64,000 nucleotides of DNA from Calothrix sp. FI2-JRJ7 (lineage in GTDB: Bacteria > Cyanobacteriota > Cyanobacteriia > Cyanobacteriales > Nostocaceae). A program made the position numbers and the translations under genes. Positions 34,462 through 43,209 of this stretch are shown here, in pieces; position 1 is the first letter of the stretch, and every line of letters starts with the position of its first letter. The DNA is taken from the NCBI GenBank assembly GCA_019359675.1, contig JAHHGX010000072.1, positions 124,001 through 188,000 of the forward strand. The letters run 5' to 3'. The notes under the pieces are model-generated. The model was not told the origin of the DNA. It made no database searches and saw only the letters and a list, made by a program, of their open reading frames with translations.

Positions 34462-36333
34462 ATGAACGGCGCCTTTCTCCGTAGTATCATAGTACTTCTG
34501 CCTGTGGTTACTTCTGTAAAAATGCGACACGAATCGAAACGTAATTCCTCGGTGCCATCATTAAGACGGGTGCTGGGCATTTTAAATACTTATCGCTTAC
34601 TTGTGCTAGGCGCCATCACTAGTTTATTACTACTAATTACAATCAATGCTATAACTCCACAGCTTTTTCGCTGGGGTATTGACCAAGGTATTGCTAAGGG
34701 TAATCTAGATGTTGTATTCAAGTGTGCGCTGTTTCTAGTTTTAGCAGCTATTGGACGAGGAATATTTAGCTTTGGGCAGAGTTTTTTCGCAGAAGCAACT
34801 TCGCAAAATGTCGCTTACAACCTTCGCAATCAAATTTTTACTCAAACTCAGTATTTGAGTCAGAGTTACTATAACCGCACTACAAGCGGACAGTTACTAA
34901 CGCGCGTTACCAGCGATATCGACCAAATCCGAACTTTTGTTGGTACTAGTTTACTACAAATATTTAGCGGGCTAATTACTTTAGTTACCAGTGCGACTAT
35001 TTTACTTGTAATGAATTGGAAGTTAGCGCTGATAACATTGATTTCAATACCAGTCGCAGGATTTGTAGTGGGAAGGTTCTTTAAAAACAACTCACAGTTA
35101 TTTAGATTAGTCCAAACACAGCTAGCAAATTTGAATGGTGTTCTTGAAGAGAATTTGCTCGGTGTGCGGGTGGTAAAAGCATTTGTACGCGAACAATCAG
35201 AAGTATTAAGATACACAAACTTTAACGGTGAGTTGTTAGAGTCGAATATGAAGACTGTAAGGGTGCTGCGAAATGTTTTCCCTGTTTTGTTTTTACTGAG
35301 TAATTTTATTACTTTAGCAGTTTTGGGATTTGGCGGCGCCGAAGTCATCAACAAGCAATTATCTTTAGGTGAATTAGTTGCATTTAATTCGTATTTAGCA
35401 TTTATTATTCAACCAGTGCTACAAATAGGTTTTGCATCTGGAGTTATTGCCCAAGCATCAGCTTCAGCAGGACGTGTATATGAAGTTATCGATGCACAAG
35501 TAGATATTCATAACCGCGCAAATTCTATTACTTTAGAAACATGTGCAGGTAAAGTAGAATTTGAAGATGTAGATTTTCGTTACCTAGAAGCAAATACTAA
35601 TGCGCTTTCAAAAGTTTCTTTTACAGTGGAACCAGGTGAATTTGCTGCTATTGTCGGAATGACGGGAACAGGCAAAAGCACAATTGTTAATTTAATTCCC
35701 CGCTTCTATGATGTTACATCAGGCGCCGTAAGAATAGATGGCTACGATGTGCGTGATTTAACGGTTGATAGTTTGCGTTCGCATGTTGGTGTCGTCTTTC
35801 AAGATGCAACTTTATTTTCAGGAACTATCCGCGATAATATCGCATATGCTGTACCAGAGGCGCCTTTAGAAAAAATAATCGAAGCGGCTAAATTTGCAGC
35901 TATTGATGACTTTATTAGTAGTTTACCCGATGGTTACGACACAATTGTTGGCGAACGGGGTATTGGGTTATCTGGAGGGCAAAAACAGCGAATAGCTATC
36001 GCACGTACTGTACTTACTAATTTTAGTATTCTCATTCTCGATGATAGTACTTCTGCTGTCGATGCGAAAACAGCTACATTAATTCAAGAGTCTTTGAATG
36101 ACTTAATGCAACGGCGCCGTTGTACAGTAATAATGGTAGCTCAAAGACTCAGTAGTATCCGCAAGGCTGACCGCATTTTACTTCTTGATAAAGGTAAGTT
36201 AGTCGCACAGGGTACACACGAAGAGTTATTAGGAAATAAATTATATGCAGCTATTTTAGCTTCGCAACAAAAACAAGGCACCTTGGAAAATGCCAATACC
36301 GTCTCACCAATTACCAATTACAGTTATGATTAG
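34462..36333 (+). CDS. ABC exporter half-transporter with degenerate ATP site
   Basis: 623 residues: six-helix type I exporter domain (about 40-330), then an ATPase domain. Walker A GMTGTGKST, Q-loop VVFQDATLFSGTI, signature LSGGQKQR, D-loop SAVD. Two catalytic positions are altered: Walker B reads ILILDDSTSAVD (Asp instead of the catalytic Glu) and the switch region reads MVAQRLSSI (Gln instead of His). This combination is known for the non-canonical subunit of heterodimeric exporters such as TM287/288 and BmrCD. No partner gene is adjacent. Start: the ATG at 34462 has AGAAGG but only 1-2 bases away; the ATG at 34522 (MRHESKRNS) is an alternative. Substrate unknown, likely a lipid or drug. 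Confidence 0.9.
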   Translation: MNGAFLRSIIVLLPVVTSVKMRHESKRNSSVPSLRRVLGILNTYRLLVLGAITSLLLLITINAITPQLFRWGIDQGIAKGNLDVVFKCALFLVLAAIGRGIFSFGQSFFAEATSQNVAYNLRNQIFTQTQYLSQSYYNRTTSGQLLTRVTSDIDQIRTFVGTSLLQIFSGLITLVTSATILLVMNWKLALITLISIPVAGFVVGRFFKNNSQLFRLVQTQLANLNGVLEENLLGVRVVKAFVREQSEVLRYTNFNGELLESNMKTVRVLRNVFPVLFLLSNFITLAVLGFGGAEVINKQLSLGELVAFNSYLAFIIQPVLQIGFASGVIAQASASAGRVYEVIDAQVDIHNRANSITLETCAGKVEFEDVDFRYLEANTNALSKVSFTVEPGEFAAIVGMTGTGKSTIVNLIPRFYDVTSGAVRIDGYDVRDLTVDSLRSHVGVVFQDATLFSGTIRDNIAYAVPEAPLEKIIEAAKFAAIDDFISSLPDGYDTIVGERGIGLSGGQKQRIAIARTVLTNFSILILDDSTSAVDAKTATLIQESLNDLMQRRRCTVIMVAQRLSSIRKADRILLLDKGKLVAQGTHEELLGNKLYAAILASQQKQGTLENANTVSPITNYSYD

Positions 36334-36360
36334 GATAGAAGTTTAGTTGCATACTTTACT

Positions 36361-36735
36361 ATGAACTTATCCTTTATGAACTCTGTACATAAAAATTTAT
36401 CGGACTTAACATACGACGTATTAATCGAACGTGGTTCAGATGACAAAGTTATTGCGACAGTTCTAAGTATGCCAGAATGCAGAGCTTCTGGTGGTACAGA
36501 AGAAGAAGCCCTAAATAATTTACGTTCTGGTATCGAAGCACGTTTTGCAAATGCTAAAATTGTTTCAATGAAAATGGAGCCTTCCAAAGAAGAAAATCCT
36601 TGGATGAAATTGGTTGGTAAGTATAAGGATGACCCCCAGTTTGACGCAATGTTGAAATATATAGAAGCTGATCGTCGTGAACTTGATGCTGAAACGGAAT
36701 CGTATTATCAACAATTGGATGCTCAGGATAAATAA
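36361..36735 (+). CDS. HicB-like antitoxin paired with a broken PIN toxin
   Basis: 124 residues. The N-terminal half has the HicB-like fold (LTYDVLIERG, IATVLSMPECRASGGTEEEA); the C-terminal half is helical and acidic (DDPQFDAMLKYIEADRR, split as DDPQFDAMLKYIEADR). I recall such proteins encoded with PIN-domain toxins in cyanobacteria. The partner starts 2 bp downstream (GTG at 36738) but carries an in-frame stop. The antitoxin frame itself is intact. Confidence 0.75.
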   Translation: MNLSFMNSVHKNLSDLTYDVLIERGSDDKVIATVLSMPECRASGGTEEEALNNLRSGIEARFANAKIVSMKMEPSKEENPWMKLVGKYKDDPQFDAMLKYIEADRRELDAETESYYQQLDAQDK

Positions 36736-36737
36736 AA

Positions 36738-37148
36738 GTGAGTTTATGGATACTTGATACCGAGTCTTTGTCACTTCTACAAAGAGAAAATCTTAATTTA
36801 ACCCGACGTATTAGTCCTATTAAGCCTGAACAAGTTGCTGTTACAATTGTTACGGCGGAGGAGTAATTACGTGGGCGCCTTGATATGATTAGAAGAGCAT
36901 CTTCTGAAAATGATTTGACATTAGCGTATGTGAGACTATGGAATACATTAGAAGATTTTAAACGGCTTAATCTCCTTGATTTTACTCCAGAGGCTTCTAA
37001 TATTTATGAAGGATTGCTTCGGGAAAGAATTCGTATTGGTACGCGCGATTTGCGAATAGCTGCTATAACACTTTTTGTGAATGGAATTATTGTTACACGG
37101 AATTATAAGGATTTTGCAAAAGTTCCGAATTTGAGAATCGAAGATTGA
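36738..37148 (+). pseudogene. VapC-type PIN toxin with nonsense mutation
   Basis: Translating one frame from the GTG at 36738 gives VSLWILDTESLSLLQ, RRISPIKPEQVAVTIVTAEE, then TAA at 36864-36866, then LRGRLDMIRRASSEN, ERIRIGTRDLRIAA and NGIIVTRNYKDFAKVP. The parts before and after the stop are one continuous PIN protein. In homologues as I recall them the stop position is Gln (EEQLRGRL), so CAA to TAA is the likely change. PIN landmarks remain: LDT near the N-terminus, the acidic EE, and GTRDLRIAA. The toxin is probably inactive unless re-initiation at the ATG at 36885 matters. Confidence 0.88.
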
Positions 37149-37198
37149 ACTGTAAATTAAAATTATTTTTCCTTAAATGTGGTGGGTGGGCGATGGAT

Positions 37199-37251
37199 TT
37201 AGAGTTGATAGTATAAGCCATAGAAAATGTGCCTGTCTAAAAAAGTTTCAT
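37199..37251 (-). pseudogene. Remnant of a PIN toxin N-terminus
   Basis: The ATG at 37251-37249 overlaps the antitoxin stop (ATGA), as in intact pairs, and begins ATGAAACTT. A run of six T rather than seven then shifts the frame; in the shifted frame it reads LDRHIFYGLY, matching the LDTHIFLW start of PIN toxins. It stops after about 17 codons. The rest of the toxin is missing. Confidence 0.75.
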
Positions 37252-37484
37252 CGTCCCTCAAATCCACTGATAATATCATCTGGTAATGATGCATCAAAAT
37301 CATCAGGGACAGTAAATTCTCCAACGCATAAGCCAAATGGTCGTAATTGCTTAACAGAGCTAACTGGTGTAAGTTTAGCAATTGGTTTATCCCCTTGCAT
37401 AATTACAAAGCTTTCACCTTCCTCCACTTGAAGTAGGTACTGTAAAAGGTTATTTTGGATTTCATCTATTGTTATGTGCAACAT
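37248..37484 (-). CDS. Phd/YefM-family antitoxin (orphan)
   Basis: About 78 residues from the ATG at 37484 (MLHITIDEIQNNLLQYL); an ATG five codons upstream overlaps the neighbouring kinase gene. Contains VEEGESFVIMQGDKPIAKL, split as VEEGESFVIM and DKPIAKLTPV, typical of Phd/YefM antitoxins, and an acidic C-terminal toxin-binding tail (VPDDFDASLPDDI). The downstream toxin is reduced to a short remnant, so this antitoxin is an orphan. It ends convergent to the pseudogenised PIN locus. Confidence 0.82.
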   Translation of the reverse strand: MLHITIDEIQNNLLQYLLQVEEGESFVIMQGDKPIAKLTPVSSVKQLRPFGLCVGEFTVPDDFDASLPDDIISGFEGR

Positions 37485-37491
37485 TTGAACT

Positions 37492-40245
37492 TTACTCAAT
37501 CAGGTTAGAAATAGCTTTAATTAATTCAGCTGGTTCGACAGGTTTTGTCATGTGAAGCTGAAAACCAGCATTTCGAGAGCGTTCTCTATCTTCTTGTTTT
37601 GTATAAGCTGTTAGTGCAATAGCAGGGATGTTACAGCTGTGTGTTGTTAGTTGACGTATTTTTCGTATCAATGCGTGACCGTCTTCTTCTGGCATCCCAA
37701 TATCACTGATAATAATATCAGGTTGAAATTCTTCAAAAACTGCTAAGGCTTCTTTTGCACAGGATGCTGCCTTTACTGTTGCTCCATATTCTTCTAAAGC
37801 GCAACTTAAATAAGTACAGTTATCAGGTTCATCATCTACAACTAAGATTTTTTTGTTGGATAAAAGAGTAGAAGATATTTCCTCTTGTCCCTCTTGTCTC
37901 GTTGCTTCCTGTTGCAATAGTGGTAGCGTTACAGTAAACGTTGCTCCCTGTCCTTCACCTAAACTAGAAGCTGTAATGGCGCCATTATGTAATTCTACAA
38001 GGTGACGAACAATCGCAAGTCCTAAACCTAACCCATCTTTCGCGCGTGTTGTGGTGTTTTCTGCTTGACGGAACCGTTCAAATATATAAGGTAAAAAATC
38101 TGCACTAATACCTTTACCTGTGTCGGTAACTCTTATTTGCGTTGTATGATGATTGACAATTTCAAGGCAAATCTCAACCCGTCCCAAAGAAGGTGTAAAT
38201 TTAATCGCATTGGTAAGTAAATTACTAACTATCTGCTGCAACCGATTCATATCACCTAAAACTAAACACTTCCTTACATAATTCCTCATTTGCAAATCTA
38301 TTTTTTTTGCATCTGCCGATAGACGTAGATTATTAACACCTGTTTCAATAATCGTAGCAAGATTAACAGGTTGTAATGTGAGACGTAAATTACCCCGAAT
38401 CATCCGCGAGATATCCAGCAAGTCTTCTATTAACTGCACCTGTGCAACTGTGTTACGTTCGATGATTTCCAACGCACGTGCAGTATTTGCTTGGTCAAAG
38501 TTACGAGTTCTTAATAACTTTGTCCAACCTAAAATCGCGTTAAGAGGACTTCGCAATTCATGGGAAACAATAGCAAGAAATTCGTCTTTTGTGCGGTTTG
38601 CAAGTTCTGCTTCTTCACGTGCTGCTTGTGCTTCTACTAAAAGTTGGTTTCTTTGCGCTTCTAATTCTTTTTGGTCGTGAATATCTGTACAGCTACCATA
38701 CCATTTAATAACGTTACCCTGCTCATCTATAATTGGGTAGCCTCTAACTAAATTCCAACGGTAAGTTCCGTCAATATATTTTAGGCGGTATTGTATTTCG
38801 TATAATGAATCTATATTACTTGTAGTTGATTGCCAAAAAGCTTGAACTCGCAATACATCATCTGGATGAATAAATTGTAACCACCCCGTCCCTAATGCTT
38901 GGTCAACGTCACACCCTGTATATTCAACCCAACGATGATTTACAAAGTCGGTATTACCATTTGAACAAGCTCTCCAAACTATGTTTGGAACAGTTTCCAC
39001 TACATAACGATAACGTTCTGTACTCTCCCACAGTGCTTCTATAACTTGTTTACGCTCGGTAATATCCACAGCTATAGTAGTAACAATCCATGCATTTTCA
39101 TTTTTATCATACTGAAAAGTTAAAGTATCATTAATCCATCGCAAGCTACCATCTTTATGGTAAAATCTATACTCGTAACTTACTGTTTGTTCGACGAAAA
39201 TATCTTTAAACTTAGGTAAAATCACATTTTCTAAATCGGATGGCGCCACTCTTGACAACCAAAGTTTTTTATCCTGCAATAATTCTTGACTCATGTAGCC
39301 AAAAATTTTCTCACACCCAGGGGAATAATAATCAAACTTCCAATCTTGATTTGGAAATATCCAAAATCTGCTAATTGACGCATCAACATTATTAAGGACA
39401 AAAGCTAACTTCTCTTCAGAACGTTGCAATGCTTCTTCTGCTTGTTTACGTCGAGTAATATCAACTGTGCTACCAACTACCCTCACTGGTTGACCATTCG
39501 CATCTCGTAAAATAATTCCTTGTTCTTGTACCCACACGTAATAACCTTGTTTGTGGCGAACGCGATACTCGTTAGTATAGCGGTGCTTCGATTCTAGAAT
39601 AGTAGTCAACTTCTCATCATTGATGTAGTTTATATCATCAGGGTGTATAAGTTGGCGCCACCATTGTGCAGTTGGTTCAGCTTCAGATGATGCATAACCC
39701 ACTAATTCCATTAAACCGCGCGTTCTTTCTACAATATTAGTTTGTAAGTCGGAATCAAATATCAAGCAGTTAACTGCCTCTGCTGCCAGTTCAAATTGTT
39801 CGGAAGTGCGAAAACGTGCAACGCTAGCTTGTAATTTATGTCGTAGCTCGTTAATCTCAATTGCACTGCGTACCGCTATGCGTAACGTATCAGGTGAACT
39901 AGTTTTTACTAAGTACTCACTAACTAAATTGCGAACTGAACAATTACAGGCATCTGCCATCTCGTCTCGATATTCTGTTATTCCTATTAATGCTGGTAGA
40001 TACGATTTACCCGTCAAAGCTTGTAAATTGGATATAAATTCAAATCCACCTATCTTTGACTCGATAAAATTAAGCAAAACGCAATCTGGTTTAGCCTCAC
40101 AACACAACGTCAACCCCACCGTTGATTCTGCTTCTAAAATTCGATAATTATACTTTGATTCTTCTAGAAGACAGTGCCGATAAGCCACGCGGTCTTCAGC
40201 ACAATCACTAATAATCAAAATAGTACGGTCTTGCTGTGTTGCCAT
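37492..40245 (-). CDS. Hybrid histidine kinase: pseudo-receiver, three PAS domains, kinase core, receiver
   Basis: 917 residues. The N-terminal receiver (about 8-125) has Asn59 where the phospho-acceptor Asp should be (CVLLNFIES), so it cannot be phosphorylated normally; the acidic pocket and Lys remain. Three PAS/PAC units follow (about 150-270, 280-400, 410-525; each ends with a DIT/DIH-type motif). HisKA carries VSHELRSPLNAILGW, N-box NLLTNAIKFTP, G1 DTGKGIS, G2 DGLGLGLAI. The C-terminal receiver is intact (VVDDEPDN, IIISDIGMPEEDG, Lys in MTKPVEP). Such kinases phosphorylate their own receiver and pass the phosphoryl group on; no output regulator is adjacent. The pseudo-receiver may act as a protein-interaction module. 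Confidence 0.92.
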   Translation of the reverse strand: MATQQDRTILIISDCAEDRVAYRHCLLEESKYNYRILEAESTVGLTLCCEAKPDCVLLNFIESKIGGFEFISNLQALTGKSYLPALIGITEYRDEMADACNCSVRNLVSEYLVKTSSPDTLRIAVRSAIEINELRHKLQASVARFRTSEQFELAAEAVNCLIFDSDLQTNIVERTRGLMELVGYASSEAEPTAQWWRQLIHPDDINYINDEKLTTILESKHRYTNEYRVRHKQGYYVWVQEQGIILRDANGQPVRVVGSTVDITRRKQAEEALQRSEEKLAFVLNNVDASISRFWIFPNQDWKFDYYSPGCEKIFGYMSQELLQDKKLWLSRVAPSDLENVILPKFKDIFVEQTVSYEYRFYHKDGSLRWINDTLTFQYDKNENAWIVTTIAVDITERKQVIEALWESTERYRYVVETVPNIVWRACSNGNTDFVNHRWVEYTGCDVDQALGTGWLQFIHPDDVLRVQAFWQSTTSNIDSLYEIQYRLKYIDGTYRWNLVRGYPIIDEQGNVIKWYGSCTDIHDQKELEAQRNQLLVEAQAAREEAELANRTKDEFLAIVSHELRSPLNAILGWTKLLRTRNFDQANTARALEIIERNTVAQVQLIEDLLDISRMIRGNLRLTLQPVNLATIIETGVNNLRLSADAKKIDLQMRNYVRKCLVLGDMNRLQQIVSNLLTNAIKFTPSLGRVEICLEIVNHHTTQIRVTDTGKGISADFLPYIFERFRQAENTTTRAKDGLGLGLAIVRHLVELHNGAITASSLGEGQGATFTVTLPLLQQEATRQEGQEEISSTLLSNKKILVVDDEPDNCTYLSCALEEYGATVKAASCAKEALAVFEEFQPDIIISDIGMPEEDGHALIRKIRQLTTHSCNIPAIALTAYTKQEDRERSRNAGFQLHMTKPVEPAELIKAISNLIE

Positions 40246-40720
40246 TTACTTTTACCTCAATATCCAGTTACAAGTTGTTACAGTTGCAAAACAGGATAGT
40301 AATTGCCTTAACTTTTAGATTGAAACCTTCAGAAATCCTTAGACCCAGAATTAAAAGTACATATTATGTCACGAGCGGTAAACTTTATTTTGACCTGGCG
40401 CCCTTTGATTTGCAAGAGGTATTACAGTATCGAATTTAAACATTGCTTATTCCATGCAACATCCGAGCAAAACACTTATACAAATTACTACTTTAGAGTG
40501 ATTCACATTTCTATCTTTTGAAAGGTGTTACTTACACTATTTACTTCTAAAGTTACTTGACAGAAACAAACTTAAAGTGCATTAACGTACCGTACAATTG
40601 AATGATAGAACTGTAGGTTGGGTGGAGGCTTTGTGTAACCCAACAGAAAACTTGGACATTTGTTGGGTTCCGTTCCTCCACCCAATCTAGAACCATTCCA
40701 CCGTACAATTTATTTATCAG
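40246..40720. other. Gap with a large GGTTGGGT inverted repeat
   Basis: 475 bp without a gene I trust; a 67-codon plus-strand frame at 40236 looks spurious. The main structure is at 40614-40689: TAGGTTGGGTGGAGG pairs with CCTCCACCCAATCTA, with a nested GTAACCCAACA/TGTTGGGTTC. It lies at the 3' side of the convergent-free marR gene and may end transcription. Confidence 0.7.
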
Positions 40721-41212
40721 CTATTGCTCAAACGTAACTAAAAGTTTACGAAGTAAGCTTGTAAGTGCTTGACGTTCTGACTCATCTAAAATTCCAAGAA
40801 TACAATGTTCATTTTTTACATGAGCTTCAACTGCCTTTTCAATTAGATTAAACCCTTTTTCTGTAAGTTCAATCAGTGTTCCCCGACGGTCGTTAGGGTC
40901 AGATAGGCGCCTAACTAGTTCAGATTTTTCTAAGCAATCAATACGATGCGTCATTGTACCAGATGTAACCATCAGCGTATTAAACAATTGTGTAGGTGAA
41001 AGCTGATAAGGTTTACCAGAACGACGTAGTGTCGCTAGCACGTCAAATTCTCCAGAATTTAATCCAAACTCAGAAAAAGTATTTTGGATGGCTCGTTCTA
41101 AATGCTTGGATAATCGCCCCATCCGCCCAATTACACCCATTGGCGAAACATCTAAGTCAGGACGTTCACGATGCCACTGCGCCAAAATCATATCAACTGG
41201 GTCAGATTCCAT
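40721..41212 (-). CDS. MarR-family transcriptional regulator
   Basis: 163 residues. Winged-helix core: LNSGEFDVLATLRRSG, LSPTQLFNTLMVTSGTMTHRI (recognition helix region), and wing LVRRLSDPNDRRGTLIELTEKG with the family Asp-Arg pair. MarR dimers repress adjacent, often divergent, transporter genes and are released by small ligands. Here the divergent gene encodes a DUF606 exporter and the 113-bp gap carries a palindrome with further half-sites, an excellent operator. The N-terminal DMILAQWHRERPDLDVSPM resembles that of HpaR/PecS-like members. Confidence 0.93.
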   Translation of the reverse strand: MESDPVDMILAQWHRERPDLDVSPMGVIGRMGRLSKHLERAIQNTFSEFGLNSGEFDVLATLRRSGKPYQLSPTQLFNTLMVTSGTMTHRIDCLEKSELVRRLSDPNDRRGTLIELTEKGFNLIEKAVEAHVKNEHCILGILDESERQALTSLLRKLLVTFEQ

Positions 41213-41234
41213 TGTGCCACTCGCTTATATAAAT

Positions 41235-41306
41235 AACTTGATATTAAATATCTTGACATCAAAATAAAAGCTATAATCTTGATATAAAGTATCTTGATGT
41301 CAAGAT
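41235..41306. promoter_or_regulatory. MarR operator region
   Basis: ATCTTGATGTCAAGAT (41291-41306) is a perfect 7+7 palindrome with a 2-bp centre. ATCTTGACATCAAAAT (41250-41265) differs at one arm position; AACTTGATATTAAATA (41235-41250) and ATCTTGATATAAAGTA (41276-41291) are weaker. They fill the gap between marR and the exporter, so one protein can repress both. Confidence 0.85.
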
Positions 41307-41325
41307 TAGATAGGAGGGTATGGAT

Positions 41326-41781
41326 ATGGGTGGGAGAACTATTTATTTGTTGTCAGCACTAGTTGGTGGCGCCATTTTACCAATTCAGGTTGCACTAAAC
41401 ATACTACTTAGGCGCCATGTAGGTGAACCAATGCAAGTTACATTCGTTTCGTACTTAGCTGGGACTTTGACATCACTTAGTATTTGCTTATTCGCGCGAT
41501 ACCCAATTCCAGCTTGGACATCACTATCCCAAACCTCATGGTGGATGTGGATTGGGGGTTGCTTGGGAACTTTATATGTATGGTCAACAATTTTTGCGAC
41601 ACCTCAAATTGGTGCAGCACTTACATTAGGGCTTACAATTGCAGGTCAGATGATAGCTGCACTTTTACTCGACAATTATGGCGCCATTGGTCTTACTAAA
41701 TATCCCGCAAGTCCAGAGAGAATTGCAGGAGTAGTAATGGTTATATTAGGAGTTTCGTTAGTTGCTTATGCAAAGCGGTAA
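41326..41781 (+). CDS. DMT-type transporter, DUF606/YdcZ family
   Basis: About 151 residues, five predicted membrane helices, the short (half-length) DMT-type fold. Landmarks: LVGGAILPIQVALNILLRR, SYLAGTLTSL, PQIGAALTLGLTIAGQMIAA. Start chosen at the ATG at 41326, which has AGGAGG 8 bases upstream; the ATG at 41320 is too close to it. DUF606 proteins are putative small-molecule exporters that work as dimers. Control by the divergent MarR protein suggests efflux of an inducing compound (inference). Confidence 0.88.
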   Translation: MGGRTIYLLSALVGGAILPIQVALNILLRRHVGEPMQVTFVSYLAGTLTSLSICLFARYPIPAWTSLSQTSWWMWIGGCLGTLYVWSTIFATPQIGAALTLGLTIAGQMIAALLLDNYGAIGLTKYPASPERIAGVVMVILGVSLVAYAKR

Positions 41782-41819
41782 ATTATCGAATAATTATCTA
41801 TGATGGGAAACAGGAGTTT

Positions 41820-42029
41820 CTAGCTTACTAATTCAACCAAAGCATCCCATTGAAACCGAACTACGTGTGAGACCGAGCAGCCACGGTAATTTTCAGTTGT
41901 GAATACTGCAAGCGTAACATTAGTCTGCCCAGCATCTAAAATTTGTTTCACCTTGCAGATTTGCCTTTTGTTCTTACAGTAAGCAATGATGCGGTCACCA
42001 TCCTTTATATCCAACGCTTTAATTTTCAA
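41820..42029 (-). CDS. Small conserved hypothetical protein
   Basis: 69 residues, beta-rich by eye, with three Cys (AYCKNKRQICKVKQIL; RGCSVSHVV). I recall similar small cyanobacterial proteins but no function. It converges on the DUF606 gene 38 bp away. An SH3-like or OB-like fold is possible. Confidence 0.55.
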   Translation of the reverse strand: MKIKALDIKDGDRIIAYCKNKRQICKVKQILDAGQTNVTLAVFTTENYRGCSVSHVVRFQWDALVELVS

Positions 42030-42209
42030 TTTATACTTAGCCTCATTAATAAAATTGGTTTAGCCAAAGATGATGCTATGCTTACCGCGTTAACGGTTAG
42101 AATACTTATTCACTATAGCATAAAAATCGAGAGATAATATCAAAAGTTAATTGTTATGTCAAGATGCTCTATACTGTAGGTAATATAAGCCCAGAGGTTC
42201 AATGCAAGT

Positions 42210-42398
42210 ATGCCTTCAATTACATACAACCGTACTGACAGCAAGCAACCGCAAAACATCGACATTAAAGGTTATGTTGTCCATCCAGGATTACATATCC
42301 TCTCCCACCAACAGATGAAGTTGCTACGTGAGCAAATATTGCTCGATGACAAGCTAGAGTCTCTGGTTAATCAAGGTATCATTAAATTGATGGGCTAA
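42210..42398 (+). CDS. Small hypothetical protein
   Basis: 62 residues from the ATG at 42210 (MPSITYNRTDSKQ). A Gln/Lys-rich N-terminus is followed by GYVVHPGLHILSHQQMKLLR and a charged helix. No family recognised. The upstream gap (about 42030-42209) shows no other features. Confidence 0.45.
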   Translation: MPSITYNRTDSKQPQNIDIKGYVVHPGLHILSHQQMKLLREQILLDDKLESLVNQGIIKLMG

Positions 42399-42464
42399 TA
42401 CGCCGCCTAATTGTAAACATTTCAGTAAGTGTGTTACTAAAGTGTTTACTTTAAATATTTTTAG

Positions 42465-43038
42465 TATGCAAAAATTCGTCCATCTCAAACCGTAATTATT
42501 AATGGTGCAACAGGAAACTTAGGCGCCGGAGCAGTTAAGGTTGCTTTAGCAATGGGCGCCGCCAAAGTGGTTGCTGTTGGACGTGGTACAAAGACTTTAG
42601 ATAAACTAGTGCATATAAACCCACAGCGTATTATTAGCGTTGCTTTACATGGTGATGCATCTGAATATGGAAAGCAAATTCAGCAGGCAGCAGGTGAGGT
42701 TGATATGGTGTTAAATGTGCTAGGTGGCGTAAAAAATCCAGACCTAACGATTGCTTGCATCAACGCCTTACGTCCGCATGGAACAGCAGTATTCATGGGT
42801 GGTGTTCAGTCAGATATTCCTCTACCTTATGCTCAAATCATGCTCAAGGAAATTACTATTCAAGGTACGTTCATGTTTCCACAGCAAGGACCTTACGAGT
42901 TAATTAGAATGGTTGCAGCAGGAACGCGCGCATTTATACGCAATTCAAACTCATCTTTTTAACTTGGATGATATTAATACTGCTGTTGCCAAAGCTTCTG
43001 AACTCAAGGGATTAGATTACTGTGTTTTGGCGCCATAA
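42465..43038 (+). pseudogene. Zinc-type alcohol dehydrogenase, C-terminal half, frameshifted
   Basis: The frame opens just after a stop at 42462 and reads AKIRPSQTVIINGATGNLGAG, split as SQTVIINGATG and NLGAGAVKVALAMGAAK, the NAD(P)-binding Rossmann core of medium-chain dehydrogenases, through GTFMFPQQGPYELI. Near 42925 the frame is lost; the true C-terminus continues in another frame as FNLDDINTAVAKASELKG and ends at 43038. The N-terminal catalytic half is missing. Three GGCGCC sites occur, so the gene is of resident type. Not functional. Confidence 0.85.
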
Positions 43039-43209
43039 GTCAAGAATTATGAAAAGCAAATAAATCATTTTATCTTGTGGGATGGGTATCTTGTGGGATG
43101 GGCGCTCCGTTTGCCCGTCCTAAAGCTGTTTATATCAAGGGCGGGGCATTCTTAAAGCCCACCCCACTCATTGTTGAATTCAAGTATGCAATTACTAAGA
43201 CTTTAACTT
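43039..43209. repeat. CTTGTGGGATGGGC repeat cluster
   Basis: ATCTTGTGGGATGGGTATCTTGTGGGATGGGCGC appears in tandem at 43073-43107 (two units), followed by a GCCCGTCC / GGGCGGGG pairing (about 43119-43145). Related single copies: about 1990, 31133, 32885. Typical dispersed intergenic repeat. Confidence 0.7.

Noticed and set aside
40236..40439. 67-codon ORF in the gap beside the hybrid kinase
   Set aside because: No recognisable sequence, unusual composition, and it overlaps the kinase start.
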